Source: Aporrectodea caliginosa | Taxonomy: Eukaryota; Annelida; Clitellata; Crassiclitellata; Lumbricidae | DNA length: 64,000 bases | NCBI GenBank assembly: GCA_020284085.1 | Contig: JACEVL010006418.1 | Location: 241,001 to 305,000, forward strand | Direction of reading: 5' to 3' | Part shown: in pieces, positions 50,921 through 62,993 of the stretch | Position numbering within the stretch: the stretch's first letter is position 1 | Layout: every line of letters begins with the position of its first letter | The notes under the pieces: model-generated | Databases searched by the model: none | Seen by the model: only the letters and a program-made list of their open reading frames with translations | Told to the model about the DNA's origin: nothing | Translations under genes and position numbers: made by a program

Positions 50921-51445
50921 CCATCCATCTATCCATCCATCCATTCATCATCCATCCATCCATCCATCCATCCATCCATCCATCCATCCATCCATCCATC
51001 CATCCATCCATCCATCCATCCATCCATCCATCCATCCATCCATCCATCCATCCATCCATCCATCCATCCATCCATCCATCCATCCATCCATCCATCCATC
51101 CATCCATCCATCCATCCATCCATCCATCCATCCATCCATCCATCCATCCATCCATCCATCCATCCATCCATCCATCCATCCATCCATCCATCCATCCATC
51201 CATCCATCCATCCATCCATCCACCCATCCATCCATCCATCCATCCATCCATCCATCCATCCATCCATCCATCCATCTTCCATCCACCCATCTTCCATCCA
51301 TCCGTCCATCCATCCATCCATCCATCCATCCATCCACCCATCTTCCATCCACCCATCTTCCATCCATCCGTCCATCCATCCATCCATCCATCCATCCATC
51401 CACCCATCTTCCATCCATCCGTCCATCCATCTATCCATCCATCGA
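50581..51445. repeat. CATC tetranucleotide array of about 860 bp
   Basis: The flanks are imperfect (CATC broken by CGTC, ACCC, TTCC and TCAT), while the core at about 50950-51220 is uninterrupted CATC. The right part contains a secondary repeat of about 60 bp built from CCACCCATCTTCCATCCATC. Frames of 160-338 codons on both strands (His-Pro-Ser-Ile or Met-Asp-Gly-Trp periods) are by-products of a 4-bp unit. Confidence 0.97.
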
Positions 51446-52120
51446 CCCATTTCTTAATTCGTTCGGCCATCGATCATTCCATGAAGACATTTCTTTTCGA
51501 TGTGAAATTCTTTTCGTTCGATGCATCGTCGTTAATTAATCAGTCAAATTAAGTCCGACTTCTATTCTTCTTCTTCTCAATTGATTCTCTCTGTCTCTGG
51601 CGTCAATTCGCCGTCGGCCACCGATCGATTGGCACTCAAGCGAAACGACGACGCATGGATCAAACGAACCGTGACGATGCCAATATTGGCCAAAAGCATC
51701 GAGGACAATATTGCGCTGACATCTCTTCACTTCTCCTCTCCACTCATTACATCAGACAGACCTTATAAGAACGGTAGTAACTATTGCACTCGATAGATGG
51801 CGGCGAATGACCGTTGCTCACAGTTGCAATAATTGCTTGACATAACAACATGACACTACATGACATTACATATTACGGGGATCTTAAGTGGTTCCCTGGC
51901 GAGTTACAACCACTGCAAAATTAACCTCCGATGCTTAATAGCCCATCATTCTTAAAAGCTGTGATAATGTCCACAGCGAAAGTAGTTCCATCCAAGACCA
52001 TTCGACGAGTCCACAATTCTTGCACTGAGGAACCTCTCAGCCTTAATGCTGCTGCTGCTTCGAGTTCTTAAATAATTCATATTTATGTCCTCCATTCTGT
52101 CGCCTTCTGCTTGGTCCTAC
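51446..52120. other. No recognisable gene
   Basis: Ordinary sequence with short open frames and a CATGACA cluster near 51845-51870. Confidence 0.45.
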
Positions 52121-52127
52121 CACATAG

Positions 52128-52345
52128 ATCCTCCTCCTCCTCCTCCTCCTCCTCATCGTCCTCCTCCTCCTCTTCCTTTGCACTGCATCCTTTCCAGTTA
52201 TAATCTCATAGAATTCAATTCCATTTCTTCTGCTTCCTCCTCCTCCTACTCCTCCTCCTCCTCCTCCTCCTCCTCCTCCTCCTTTGCACTGCATCCTTTC
52301 CAGTTATAATCTCATAGAATCCAATTCCATCTCTCCTGCTTCTTC
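52128..52345. repeat. CCT tracts with a duplicated unique segment
   Basis: CTTTGCACTGCATCCTTTCC plus the following 35 or so bases occurs at 52176 and again at 52282, 106 bp apart, each copy preceded by a CCT tract. The unit of amplification therefore includes both the microsatellite and its neighbour. Confidence 0.9.
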
Positions 52346-52372
52346 CTCTTCTTTCTCTCAGATGCTCTTAGC

Positions 52373-52714
52373 CAGGGGTGGCCAACCTTTTTTGGCCTAC
52401 GGGCCACTATGATTGTTGGTAAACACGCGGCGGGCCGCAAAATGTTTGTCCTCACAGCCTCGAAAGAAATAAAAATGTTTATTTCATATTTTACAATATG
52501 TATAAAAACAGGTAAGACTACAAGAGGTCACTAGAACTTACAACACTAAATCTTTTAGTGTTTTAGACATCATTATTATGCGGTATTGTAGTAGTCGGAC
52601 AAGTAAGTAGGTGCAAAATGAGACAAAAAAATTATTTAGAAAGGGTCGTGCGGGCCGCCAATCAGCAGCCCGCGGGCCGCATTTTGCCCGCGGGCCGCGG
52701 GTTGGCCATCCCTG
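52373..52714. mobile_element. Non-autonomous hAT-type element, 342 bp
   Basis: The termini CAGGGGTGGCCAACC and GGTTGGCCATCCCTG are imperfect inverted repeats, and an exact 8-bp direct duplication CTCTTAGC flanks the element (52365-52372 and 52715-52722). An 8-bp duplication plus CAGGG termini is diagnostic of the hAT superfamily. The interior is non-coding, with GGGCCGC-rich subterminal regions at both ends. The near-perfect duplication suggests moderate age. Confidence 0.95.
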
Positions 52715-52722
52715 CTCTTAGC

Positions 52723-54755
52723 CAACACGTTCAGCTTTTCTTCACAGCTTAAAGTTGTAGCCACAAATTATTTTAGTAGCTCTTCATGGGGGTCCATTCT
52801 CCTGGTGTTAGATATAATAGGTTGATTCAGATTTATCTTCCCCATAATATGCACCACAGAGCTCTTTTCTCAAGTGGAAAATTATCCGCCACCGTAAACT
52901 AAGAAATTGACAGTATAATAGTCATTATTTAAAATTTAACTCACCAGTGGCTCAAACATGCACTCACCTATCGTCCTCATAGTACTCCGCATAGCACTGT
53001 CGTACAGCTAGAATAGTTGTATCCTATGTCCACCTTTTGCCTTCTGCCTAATAGCAGCTTTGCATCCATGGTAGTGTAATCATCATCATCAGTTCCTGAA
53101 GCCAGCCATTTGGCGGCGATGGGTACGAATAAATGATCTCCATTATCTTAGGTCATTTGTAAATGTTAGTATACATGTCACCCAATCCCACATGCCTGCA
53201 ACTTTCGGTCAGCCTTCCATGAGGTTTTTTTCTGAACTTCTCTAGTCCTGCAGTAATCTCTTAACCCAATCCATTATTTATTCCTTCTATAACTTCTGAA
53301 AGTTCTTCCATCCTTTGCTATTTGTCCTCTTATTTGAACCTCTCCTCTTAGCCTCTGAGGCCTCTTCCTATCTATTAGTGTTTACTTAGATGTGTTTTCT
53401 TCAGTCATCTCTCACATGACTTCTGTAATTGACACCATACCTCATTGACTCCCATTGACTCCCATAGCCTACCTCTAATTCCGTCGATGAAATCCTTTTC
53501 CTTTCACCTTTTCCTTTATATTTCATAGTATGCTCTCTTCCAAAAAGCTTTGAGATTTCTCGTTCTGCTCCATGCAAATTCCCATCTTACTACCTGATGC
53601 CACTAAAATGTTCAGTTCACATAATCCAATTGCACACTTTGCATCATCAAAGAAATATTGACAATTAAGCATCGGATGAATTCCCAAAGCTTTTATTGTA
53701 TCTGAAACGAAGCGAAAAGTTTAACTTTGCAACTACTACTGAGTAGTCTAACCTTCAACATGTAGCGTCCTTCTCTAGTATTCGCTAGATGGCGCAGAAC
53801 ACAGCGCATGGTAATCACCAAATCTTCGGCATAGATCGTCACCGAGTGAAGTAGTTTCATAATTATTCGCCAGATGGTAGCAGATGATGAAACCTCCAGC
53901 AGCAGAATTATTATGGCCAATCGAAGAAGAAGGTCTTAGATCTGGACGTGGTTAACTTGACAAAGGATGAGTTGATGATCAGCCATCTTCCGATGTTGTC
54001 GTTCGGGCTGTGAACCACAGAATCTATGAATCGGTTTCAACGTAGCGTAGTTAAGTCAAGAGAATCAACTCCGCATTTCGATTTTACTCCTCTATATTAA
54101 CATCAAAACAGTTTAATCGCCAACATAAAAGTTCCGAACACACAAACAAATAAACCGTTATCGTCATAAAAATAGCAAGTGAACAGAAATCTGGCAACTA
54201 TCCGTTACACAGCTGCAGTAGTATCAAGTGTGAGACGGCGTCTTATGACAGATGTTGACGTTGCCTCTGCCTGACCTTTGACTTCCTCGATTACAGAGTT
54301 TGACAGCGTATGAATCGAACCCAGGAACGGACGTGAAGGGCAAACGTCTCATCAGTCTGCAACTCCCACTCAGTGGGTTTTTCTACCGATGAGAAACTGT
54401 GATACGTGAGAAGCGTCTTTTTTGTTCAGATGTCGCTGATAATTTGAGTCGATGAATCGTTTTATTCGGAGATGACAGCATCTTCGTTAGTTCTAGAAAA
54501 GGCGCCAGAGAAATAATCATATAGTCTCTGGTTCCCTTCGTTCTTCGGTTGCTTCTGAATCACAGAATCAGTCGATGACGAAGATATTCTTCTGTGTCTC
54601 CTAGAAATGGGAAGAAATCGCATCCGATATAAATTCATTTATTCAACATGGCTCACGTTCCACAAAAGTATTCTGTCTGTCGGAAAAAATTCAATAGTTG
54701 TGTCTATGTTTTGCAGAAAGGACTCGGAAGGGAAGGGCTTGACGTATGTATGTGG
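52723..54755. other. No intact gene; possible decayed retroelement on - strand
   Basis: The stretch 53060-53620 contains no long frame. Its - strand has the feel of a decayed LINE 3' end finishing in GATGATGATGAT, but no diagnostic motif survives. The rest, including 53700-54600, shows nothing recognisable. Confidence 0.3.
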
Positions 54756-54757
54756 GG

Positions 54758-54835
54758 GAGGCGTTTGTGCGTGTGTGTTCGTGTGTGTGTGTGTCTACGT
54801 GTGTGTTCGTGTGTTTGTCTGTCTACGTTTGTGTC
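54758..54835. repeat. GT-rich interrupted repeat
   Basis: GTGTGTTCGTGTGTGT-type units over about 75 bp. Confidence 0.85.
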
Positions 54836-54992
54836 CTGAGTATCTGCTGTTATGTGTGGCTAATTGAATTCGAGGAAGAAGAGCGAAGAGGACGGTATAC
54901 CACGAAGTCGTTTGGTCGAAGCTCTTGATAGTTTCTCTCGTTTCTCGACGGAACAGAACGACACAAGACACGATGCTGCGTCAGGTAAGGCG

Positions 54993-55065
54993 AGGGAGGA
55001 TGAGGAGGAGGAGGAGGATGACGGAGGAGGAGGAGGAGGAGGAGGAGGAGGAGGAGGAGGAGGGA
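54993..55065. repeat. GGA polypurine run
   Basis: About 70 bp of GAG/GGA triplets, inverted relative to the CCT tract that follows. Confidence 0.92.
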
Positions 55066-55169
55066 TCTGTCTACCTCGGATGAACACGAAACAGACGAAG
55101 GTCTCTTCCTCTTCACTGTGACACCAACTCTCGACCAACATCTGCACACAAACACAATCCTCTCCAGTT

Positions 55170-55575
55170 CCAACTTCCACCTCATCCTCCTCTTCCTCTT
55201 CCTCCTCTTCCTCCACCTCCTCCGCCTCCTCCCTCCTCCTACTCCTCCTCCTCCGTTTCCTCCCTCCTCTTCTCCTCCTCCTTCTTTCCTCCTTCCTCCA
55301 CATCTTCTTCCTCCTCCTCCTTCTCCTCCTTTTCCTCCTCCTCCTCTTCCTACTACTCCTCCTTCTTCCTCCTCCTCCTTTCTCCTCCTACTCCTTCTCC
55401 ACCTCCTCCTTCTTTTCCCTCCTTCCTCCTCCTCCTTATCCACCTCCTCCTCCTTCCTCTGTTCCACCTGCGCCTCCTCTTCCTCCTTCTCCACCACCTC
55501 CTCTTCCTCCTCCTCCCTTCTTCCTCCTCCCTCCTCCTCCTCCTCCTCCTCCTCCTTTTCCTCCTCTTCCTCGTT
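55170..55575. repeat. CCT polypyrimidine tract of about 400 bp
   Basis: Imperfect CCT/CTT/CCA triplets. The 275-codon - strand frame crossing it is Glu/Arg/Gly low complexity and not a gene. Confidence 0.95.
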
Positions 55576-56534
55576 CGGCAAAGCGCCATCTGTTGGCGAC
55601 GTTCGTCTCTCCTCTGTCACGTGATAAGCGCCGTCTTCCTGGCGACATCTTTGGAAGAGGATCCTGACAACCGTCATGCACTGCGCCCGGCGACTTCCGG
55701 GAGCGAAAGAAAAGACGGTTCAAGTGAAATGCAGCGAGAGACGAGGGTTAGATGGAGCGAGGAAACTGGAGAAGGAGGGATGCTGGAAGAAGTGGAGGCG
55801 ACGAAGTCACGTGCCATGTCAGACCAAGTCGAAAACAAGTCGAGTCCACTCGGATGACCTCCATCTCTCAATATCACCCAACGTACTCTCTCACTCGCTC
55901 TGTTTCTCTTTATATATCACTGGATTTATCTCTCTTTGTGTCTGTCTGTCTGTCTGTCTTTGTCTGTCGGTCTGTCTGTCTCTCTATCCATCTCTCAGTC
56001 TCGTCCCTCTTCCTTGAAATCCGTTTCTCTCATTTCCTGTCTCTTTTCGTCAACACGTTGACTCAGGCAATCGAGGCAAAGGCACGCCTCCTCCTCCCTT
56101 CGACCTCTCCCATCCCTCCTCCTCTTACCATGGACCTCCTCGGCTGTAAGAGCTCTTATTCTCGGGGTCCATGCGAGACACCCTCCTCCCTAATGACCTC
56201 TGAACTCACGTGCTTCGCTTGATGTTCGACTCTAAGATTTCGTATTTTCCGCAGATCCTGTTCTGGTATCATTTTCAGTCAATTGTTGATCGTTTGCATG
56301 TGTGCAGATGTCTGTGTGTATTTGCGGTTGTATGTGTACGCATGAGCGGATGGATGTGTACGTATGTGTGCGTGTAGGCCATTAATCTGATTCACTGAAG
56401 TGAACTGTTGTCTACAGCAGAAGACGAGATGCACAACCTTGGTTTCCTGTAACCATGGAAAAGAGCATCGTGTTCTGAGTATTATAAGTCTATGCATTAA
56501 CCTAAATATACAAGGCGCACACAGACACAAACAA

Positions 56535-56565
<31 letters not shown>

Positions 56566-56650
56566 AACACACAAATCCATGCATTGCTGTTCATGTATAC
56601 ATCATGAATAGAAATGATGCATTGATGGATATATATGGGCTACAGGTGTT
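55576..56650. other. No recognisable gene; CTGT and CA runs
   Basis: CTGT units at about 55935-55985 and a CA run at 56535-56560. Overlapping frames of 95-156 codons (for example 55752-56222) lack motifs. Confidence 0.4.
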
Positions 56651-56655
56651 TGGGA

Positions 56656-56699
56656 ATATATATATATATATATATGTACATTTCTAAATATATATGTAT

Positions 56700-56754
<55 letters not shown>
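56656..56754. repeat. AT dinucleotide array
   Basis: Two AT runs; the second (about 56705-56752) is a nearly pure TA repeat of about 48 bp, capable of cruciform formation. Confidence 0.93.
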
Positions 56755-56759
<5 letters not shown>

Positions 56760-56861
56760 GCATAAATGACGACTTCTATGGCGTCGTTTTTATGATGTCC
56801 AAGTCGTCAGTCGATGTTCGCTTCAAGTGAAGTGGCAAAATCATCATCATCATCAGAAGAA

Positions 56862-56862
<1 letters not shown>

Positions 56863-56892
<30 letters not shown>

Positions 56893-56937
56893 AAGAAGAA
56901 GAAGAAGAAGAAGAAGAAGAAGAAGAAGAAGAAGAAG
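56863..56937. repeat. GAA trinucleotide array
   Basis: About 24 GAA triplets, nearly perfect. GAA/TTC is the repeat type known to form intramolecular triplexes. Short CAT and CAG runs flank it. Confidence 0.95.
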
Positions 56938-57630
56938 GAACTGATTCGTCGAATGTTGGAACCAGCATTACATCATCAGCAGCAGCAGCAGCAGTAGCCA
57001 TCTCATCAGTCAAAGACGATGGAAAACTCTTTGCCCGATTCTCACTCAATGGTTTCGCTAATAGCATCTGTCCATCCCGTTCGTTCGTCCGTTCGTTCGT
57101 CCGTCCGTTCGTCCGTTCGTCCGCATGTAGGCCTATGCATGTAAGTATTAGAGCTGCACATGTATGACACCCTTTCACAAGGCAACGGCATTCCGGCACG
57201 ACTACTTAGGAATCGCCGAACAAATATGTTTTAAGTCGAGCTGAAAACGTTTCCTGAATTGTTAAGGATGCTAGTGATCCGGTGGCATATTGTTCCAGAG
57301 ATAAGGACCCAAAGAGGGGCAGAATGTTCCCGGAGAAGGACCCACAAAGATGGCACATTGTTCCAGAGAGACGGACTCACAGAGGAAGAGGAGTGCCTAG
57401 ATATAGCGCCGATGGTATACGATGACCTGGCCAAGGGAGTGAAGCCAGACGCAACGGGATGCGGTCGGTCAGATTGAGAGGGATGTGAATTGCTCCGAGA
57501 TGTTGTCTGGTGATGTCCATCCATCTGAGTTGCTGTCATTTATAGGAATTCCATCAACTCACAAACTCCTTCATCCGAAACATACATCAGCAATAGCAAC
57601 AGGCTCTGAAGAAGTCTCTGTAGGGAAGAG
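56938..57630. other. No gene; CGTTCGTC run and a 34-40-bp repeat near 57280-57395
   Basis: CGTC/CGTT units lie at 57074-57122. Three diverged units containing GGCA.ATTGTTCC.GAGA..GGAC occur between 57282 and 57395, followed by AGATATAGCGCC. This resembles part of a dispersed repeat but I cannot assign it. Confidence 0.45.
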
Positions 57631-57631
57631 A

Positions 57632-57800
57632 CAGACAGACAGATAGACAGACAGAATGACAGACAGAAGACAGACAAACAGAGAGAGAGAGAGACAGAAC
57701 CAGAGACAGAGAGAGAGAGACAGAGAGAGAGATAGACAAACAGGCAGACAGGCAGACAGAGACAGAGAAAAAAAGAGAAAGAGAAAGAGAAGGAGAGAGG
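57632..57800. repeat. GACA/GAGA purine-rich array
   Basis: GACAGACAG, GAGAGACAG and GGCAGACA units over about 165 bp. Confidence 0.9.
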
Positions 57801-60062
57801 GAGGGTTGAGTTGACTGTCAGGTCAAACAGCAGTTAAAGCTCTCTTCCGTTGGACATGACGCCTGCAACTTATCCTCCGTCAATTACACGATGTCCATTT
57901 CGCGCGCAGACAGCGGAGACGGATAAGGAAGAGAATTAGAGAGAAATAGAGAGAAAAATGGTCAGGCAGGCAAAAACATCGAACAGAGAGAAATGCAAAA
58001 GAAACGGACGAATAAGAGGACAGACAAAAGGACGGACAGAAGAACGGACAGATGGGCGGAGAGAAGGAGAAACTGAAAGACGGACAGAAGGTTATTCGTT
58101 CTTCAAATAGTCGCTGGAGGCGCTGGATGTTTGCAGAAGAAGTGTCTTGGGGCGTGTATTTGTTTTATAAAAGTGGACGCCGATGACTTTAGTCTTCGCC
58201 AATCTACACAGTTGAAGGCATCTCTAGTCTGCATTTATATAGTGCCTCCAGGTAAATCCACAGCCGAAGAATTACGAGATAAGAAATCATCTCAAAGGAT
58301 GACTGGATGATCCACAGCTGCGGCTGTCATCTATTTCGGTCAGATATCTAGTCACAGTCTCTGGACTGTTGTCATCCATTCACTCCGTTCTTACACGAAG
58401 GCTTTGAGTTGATTGGAAACGATATCCCCACCCACCAGCGATTGTGCCATCATGGAGACCAAAGAGGACCATAAGGGACCCATATAGAACCCAAATGGGT
58501 CCCACCTAATGCCCGTAGATATTGTTATTACTAACCTTTTATTAGTTTATTAGTAACCATTCAGGTTGTCACTCCGGAACCTGGAACATCAAACAGGTAA
58601 CGAAGATATTAGTAAAGAAGATAAGGATATAAAGAAGGAAATGGGAGGAGGTGTTAGGAGCCTTAGTAACTCAGGTGTTGACAGGAATTGGCGCCTGATT
58701 AACTTATCGACAATTCTGAGAGCATCTCATGTTGACGGTCTTTTCTATCTGTTGTTCGTTGACCCTCTCCAGATTTTCGTAGCTCTGTTTTAATCAATTC
58801 ATTTCTATTCAGACGAATCATCGAGTTATCTGATCATCAGTTTTCGCTGAGCTCTTTGGTCCAGCAAGAATTTCTGTAAATTAACTTAAGAAACTAAACT
58901 CGATCATTCATCTTTGTTGCGTCTACATGACACAAATTCGATGAACTTGCGAGATGCTAAATTAGAAATAGAACTCCCGACAGCCTCTCTCTGAATTTGT
59001 TAGTGGGGCGTCGTAGATCTGAAATTCTTTTTCCCTGAGGATATCGATCAGAGTTTCAGATATCGGTGGCGATGAAAGCGAATCAGCAGAGAACAACCTC
59101 CTCGTTATAGTCACAGGCGGAACAGGAACTGGAAAACACGTTTCTTTGATTTCTGTTGTATCGGATATTGCGAGAGCATTCCATTCTTCATTAGATTTCG
59201 TCTTTAAAGTTGCGTCCAGTGCCCCGTAAGTGAACCATAGACAACATGAAAAGATCATCAGATTAATTCTGCTAAGAAAACCAAAGATGGAACAAAATAT
59301 GAGAAGAGTCTTTCATGTCATCGCAAGTGTTCGGTTCAATCTCCACCAACCAACCTTCACTAGAAGAAACGAAATGACTTGTACTGCAGCAACAAAAGAG
59401 ATGGAGATTCGTCACTTGAACTGCTCTATGCAACTGTTAATGCGGCAACACAAAAAGCGTTCAGAATTATTAAGCCTTTGTTTAGTTCGAATTCTACCTG
59501 TTGTAATTGCTCAAATAGCAAAACGAATTGACAAGTTTTAATGTACTCAGATAACAAGAATAGTGACAATACTTGATTTTATTATCAGCCGCTAGTCACC
59601 ACTCGTGAACTCCTGCAGACATGTAGAACCTAACGGACGGAATCCCATCCAGAGCTGTTAGTAGACACGATGTTCGTAGTTCGTGGACTATAATACGTAG
59701 CGTCGAAGAAGGGACGAGGCTCGCAACACACGGACCCAGCACCACCAAGCAGTCCTTCGCAGATGGTCTTGGATTCGGTCTCTAGACGAACGACGACATT
59801 CTTCGCAGCAGGGCATCAAAGCAGTTGAACGGTGGTCAGCATCGATCCAAAGACACTCTTGGCCACTCCTCCTCCTCCGCAGAATATCTCAGCCGGTCTT
59901 TCCCTTCAAGGAGGAGTCTGATTCCATGGGAACGGAAGCCAAAGGTCGTTCGGTGCTTCTGGTTCGATGATCAGACATTTAGACTGCAAGACTTACCATC
60001 GCCCTCAATTCCTAATTTCAATCCTATCTCCTGTTGCATGTCTCTCAGCCAATATGGATCCC
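57801..60062. other. No recognisable gene; purine-rich start, SINE-like motif near 58230
   Basis: AGAGAGAAAT/GGACAGA-rich to about 58090, then GCATTTATATAGTGCCTCCA at 58230. Two partly overlapping, opposite frames (58962-59258 -, 59230-59541 +) of about 100 codons have no recognisable domain. I cannot exclude a small exon there. Confidence 0.4.
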
Positions 60063-60064
60063 AC

Positions 60065-60368
60065 GACACAGACAGACGGACAGACGGACAGACGGACAGA
60101 GAGACAGACGGACAGAGAGACAGACGAACAGACGGACAGACGGACAGACGGACAGAGAGACAGACGAACAGAGAGACAGAGAGACAGACGGACAGACGAA
60201 CAGAGAGACAGACGAACAGAGAGACAGAGAGACAGACGGACAGACGAACAGAGAGACAGACGGACAGACGGACAGACGGACAGAGAGACAGACGGACAGA
60301 GAGACAGACGAAGAGAGACAGACGGACAGAGAGACAGACGAACAGAGAGACGGACAGAGAGAGACAGG
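60065..60368. repeat. GACA-GACG-GAGA array of about 300 bp
   Basis: Tandem tetranucleotides in which CAGACGGA, CAGACGAA and CAGAGAGA alternate in ordered strings, giving longer superperiods. Frames of 130-190 codons are shadows. Confidence 0.94.
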
Positions 60369-60996
60369 CCTTGTAATGGCGCCTCGTAAAGGCAAACAAT
60401 TCATATCGGGTTGTAGCGAGATATGCGACGCGTGTGGCCGCATTTAAGACTAGACAAATATGACGACGACGACGTTTCCTCTTTCCTTCTTTCTTTCGTT
60501 CCTTCTTTCGTTTTTTCGTTCTTTCATAAGTCATCATCGGAGTGCATATATAGTTGCCCTTCCATGTTCTGTCATTTGACTTAACTCTCCGTTCATAGAA
60601 GAATTCTCCAAAGGTTTAGACTTCTTGTCAATCGATCGAAATAAACTGTCGCCCTCCTCTCCCTCCTCCTCCTCCTCCTCCTCCTCCTCTTCCTCCTTCT
60701 CATCTCCCTCCTCCTCATCCCCTCCTCCTCTTTCTTCTCCTCTTCCTACGTCTTTTACATTTTATCTTCATCATTCCTTCATTCCTTCCTTCAACATTTC
60801 CTTCCGTCTTCTCTTCCTTAATTCAATCTGTCCTTCCTTCCTTTATTCATTCCTTCTTTCTTTCCGTCTTTCCTTCTGTCCTTCTTTCTCCTTTGCATGT
60901 CTTTGATATCTGAGGCATAATAATATTGCTGCCATAAATTCGTCCGTCGTCGTCCTATTCCTTCTGCTCCTCCTCCTCCGTTCTTCTCTCTCTCTG

Positions 60997-61027
<31 letters not shown>

Positions 61028-61157
61028 ATTCCTTCTTCTGCTCCTCCTCCTCCGTTCTTCTCTCTCTCTCTGCCTCTGCTGTCACCTGTCGACCGCAGAC
61101 CGAACTATTAAATCCGAACGGAAAAAGACGAAACGGGACCATATACATGTGTTTGTC
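60369..61157. other. Pyrimidine-rich simple sequence, no gene
   Basis: CTTTC/CCTTC-rich stretches (60475-60530, 60770-60890), a CCT tract (60655-60730) and CT runs (60990-61030, 61060-61075). CTGCTCCTCCTCCTCCGTTC occurs twice (60964 and 61038). Confidence 0.8.
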
Positions 61158-61345
<188 letters not shown>

Positions 61346-62560
61346 CATCATTCGACAAATATATCTGGATGATATGAACCGACGAACTAGACACGTGACC
61401 GACGCTCGACTGAAGGAAGGCTTCTGTTTACTTACTTACGATTAAAGGAGGTTGATGATGACCATCATCTGGAGATGAAAACCATTGCCTCAGATGACCA
61501 TTTCAGCAGAGATGACCACTCTTATGGATGACCATCTGGTGTAGATTTCGTATAAGTGACCCGTGTTATAGTATCACCGGAGTCAGGAGATGACGAGGTC
61601 TTATGGTTCGGACAGATGATGACCACCTGCAGCAGATGACCAGAGCAGAGGAGGGTGAGAGAGAATGAGGGAGTGAGGGGTTGAGGGAGTGAGGGGTGAG
61701 GAGGGGAGAGGGGGGTCTGCAGGTGCAGTGGACATCATCTGGCGACCGGTGCAAGAACAACAAGAAGACTCAGACGATAAACAGCGGAAGTTAACAGCCA
61801 TTGACTGCTGCAGCAAAGACGGTGTTTATCATATAGCTCCTTCATCTCCTCCTCCGCCTCCTCTTCAATCATACAAACAACGCAGAGAACAACGACAACA
61901 ACAACAACTATAATCCAACGACAGGTAAAGAGAGACAGCAAGATGAAGAAGGCGCTTTGCATAAATACTTTGTTAGCCTATTATATCACACACAGCATCG
62001 AATAAAATAATCATACCCATACCATACAATGCCATATCATACCGTTCCAAGCCACGTCATACCACGTCATGTCATGCATCGTTTTGCTGTTGTCGATCTG
62101 CTTCCTAAACTCTGTCTTCTCCATCATGTCTTCTTCTTCTTCTTCTTCTGCTTCTTCCTATCTCTCCTCTTCCGCTTCCTTTCTCCTCTCAACCACTGAT
62201 CCAATCCAATTCATCTCTTCTTAGTCCATGATGATAACTGTTTAGTGTTTACGTCGCTGACACACAAAACATGCACTCACGCTCCCACACAAACAACTCT
62301 AATGCCTAACTAAACAACGATTCGTACATTCATAGATATATTACATTATATGCCCTGAAAATTTAGGGTCAGGGTTTATGGTTAGGGTTAGGGTCAGATA
62401 TACATGAAGCATAAACATACCCTGATTATACACAATCCCTTTGGTATATGTATATTTCCAGGGGATAGGCCTATACATAGTTCCTGATCATACACATTTC
62501 CTGTTTCCCTGTAATATAGGCCTATATACACGTATACGTACATACATTTTGTAGATATAT
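61346..62560. other. No recognisable gene
   Basis: GATGACCA-rich loose repeats at 61440-61650, GAGGGAGTGAGGGGT units at 61660-61710, CATACCATACC-type units at 62010-62080 and CTT runs near 62130. No coding motif was recognised. Confidence 0.45.
62363..62396 (+). repeat. Short degenerate telomere-like repeat
   Basis: TTAGGGTCAGGGTTTATGG followed by two GTTAGG units: a weaker second interstitial TTAGGG-like site. Confidence 0.6.
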
Positions 62561-62680
62561 ATATATATTCACTCTCTCACGCATATATGTATATATATAT
62601 ATATATTGACGTATTATATAGCGAGTAAATGTTATACTAATGCTTATACATGTATATATGTTTAAATATATATGTGTGGG
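62560..62680. repeat. TATA/ATAT repeats
   Basis: AT-rich alternating tracts around 62560-62606 and 62655-62672. Confidence 0.85.
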
Positions 62681-62789
62681 TTTGATGGGTGATGGAGGGA
62701 TGGACCTGTGTATGGTTGGTTCTCGGATTTGCTGATAAGACTGGAGTTCCTTGAAGGTCTTCTTATCTTCTGGTCGCATCACTTCTTCT

Positions 62790-62993
62790 GCCTTCTCCTC
62801 CTCTATCTCCACATTCTCCTCCTTTTCCACCTTCTCCTCCATCTCCTCCACCCTCCTCCTCCCTCTCCACCTCCTCCTTCTCCTATATCTCCTCCTCCTC
62901 ATCCTCTTCTTCCTACTTCTTCACATTTTCCTCTTCTTCTTCCTCCTCTTCCTCCTCCTTCACGTTCTTCTCCTCCATCTCCTCCTCCTCTTA
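62790..62993. repeat. CCT/CTT polypyrimidine tract
   Basis: About 200 bp of CCTCCTT-type triplets followed at 63015 by a short CTG run. Confidence 0.93.

Noticed and set aside
50468..51539. Frames of up to 338 codons on both strands in the CATC array
   Set aside because: A 4-bp repeat without stop codons in its period yields long periodic frames in every phase; no ATG context, splice signal or non-repeat domain supports a gene.
53060..53620. Decayed LINE 3' end on the - strand ending in GATGATGAT
   Set aside because: No diagnostic reverse transcriptase or post-RT motif survives; the impression rests only on the simple tail.
58962..59541. Two opposite, partly overlapping frames of about 100 codons
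   Set aside because: No recognisable motif in either; frames of this size are expected by chance in 64 kb. A hidden exon cannot be excluded.
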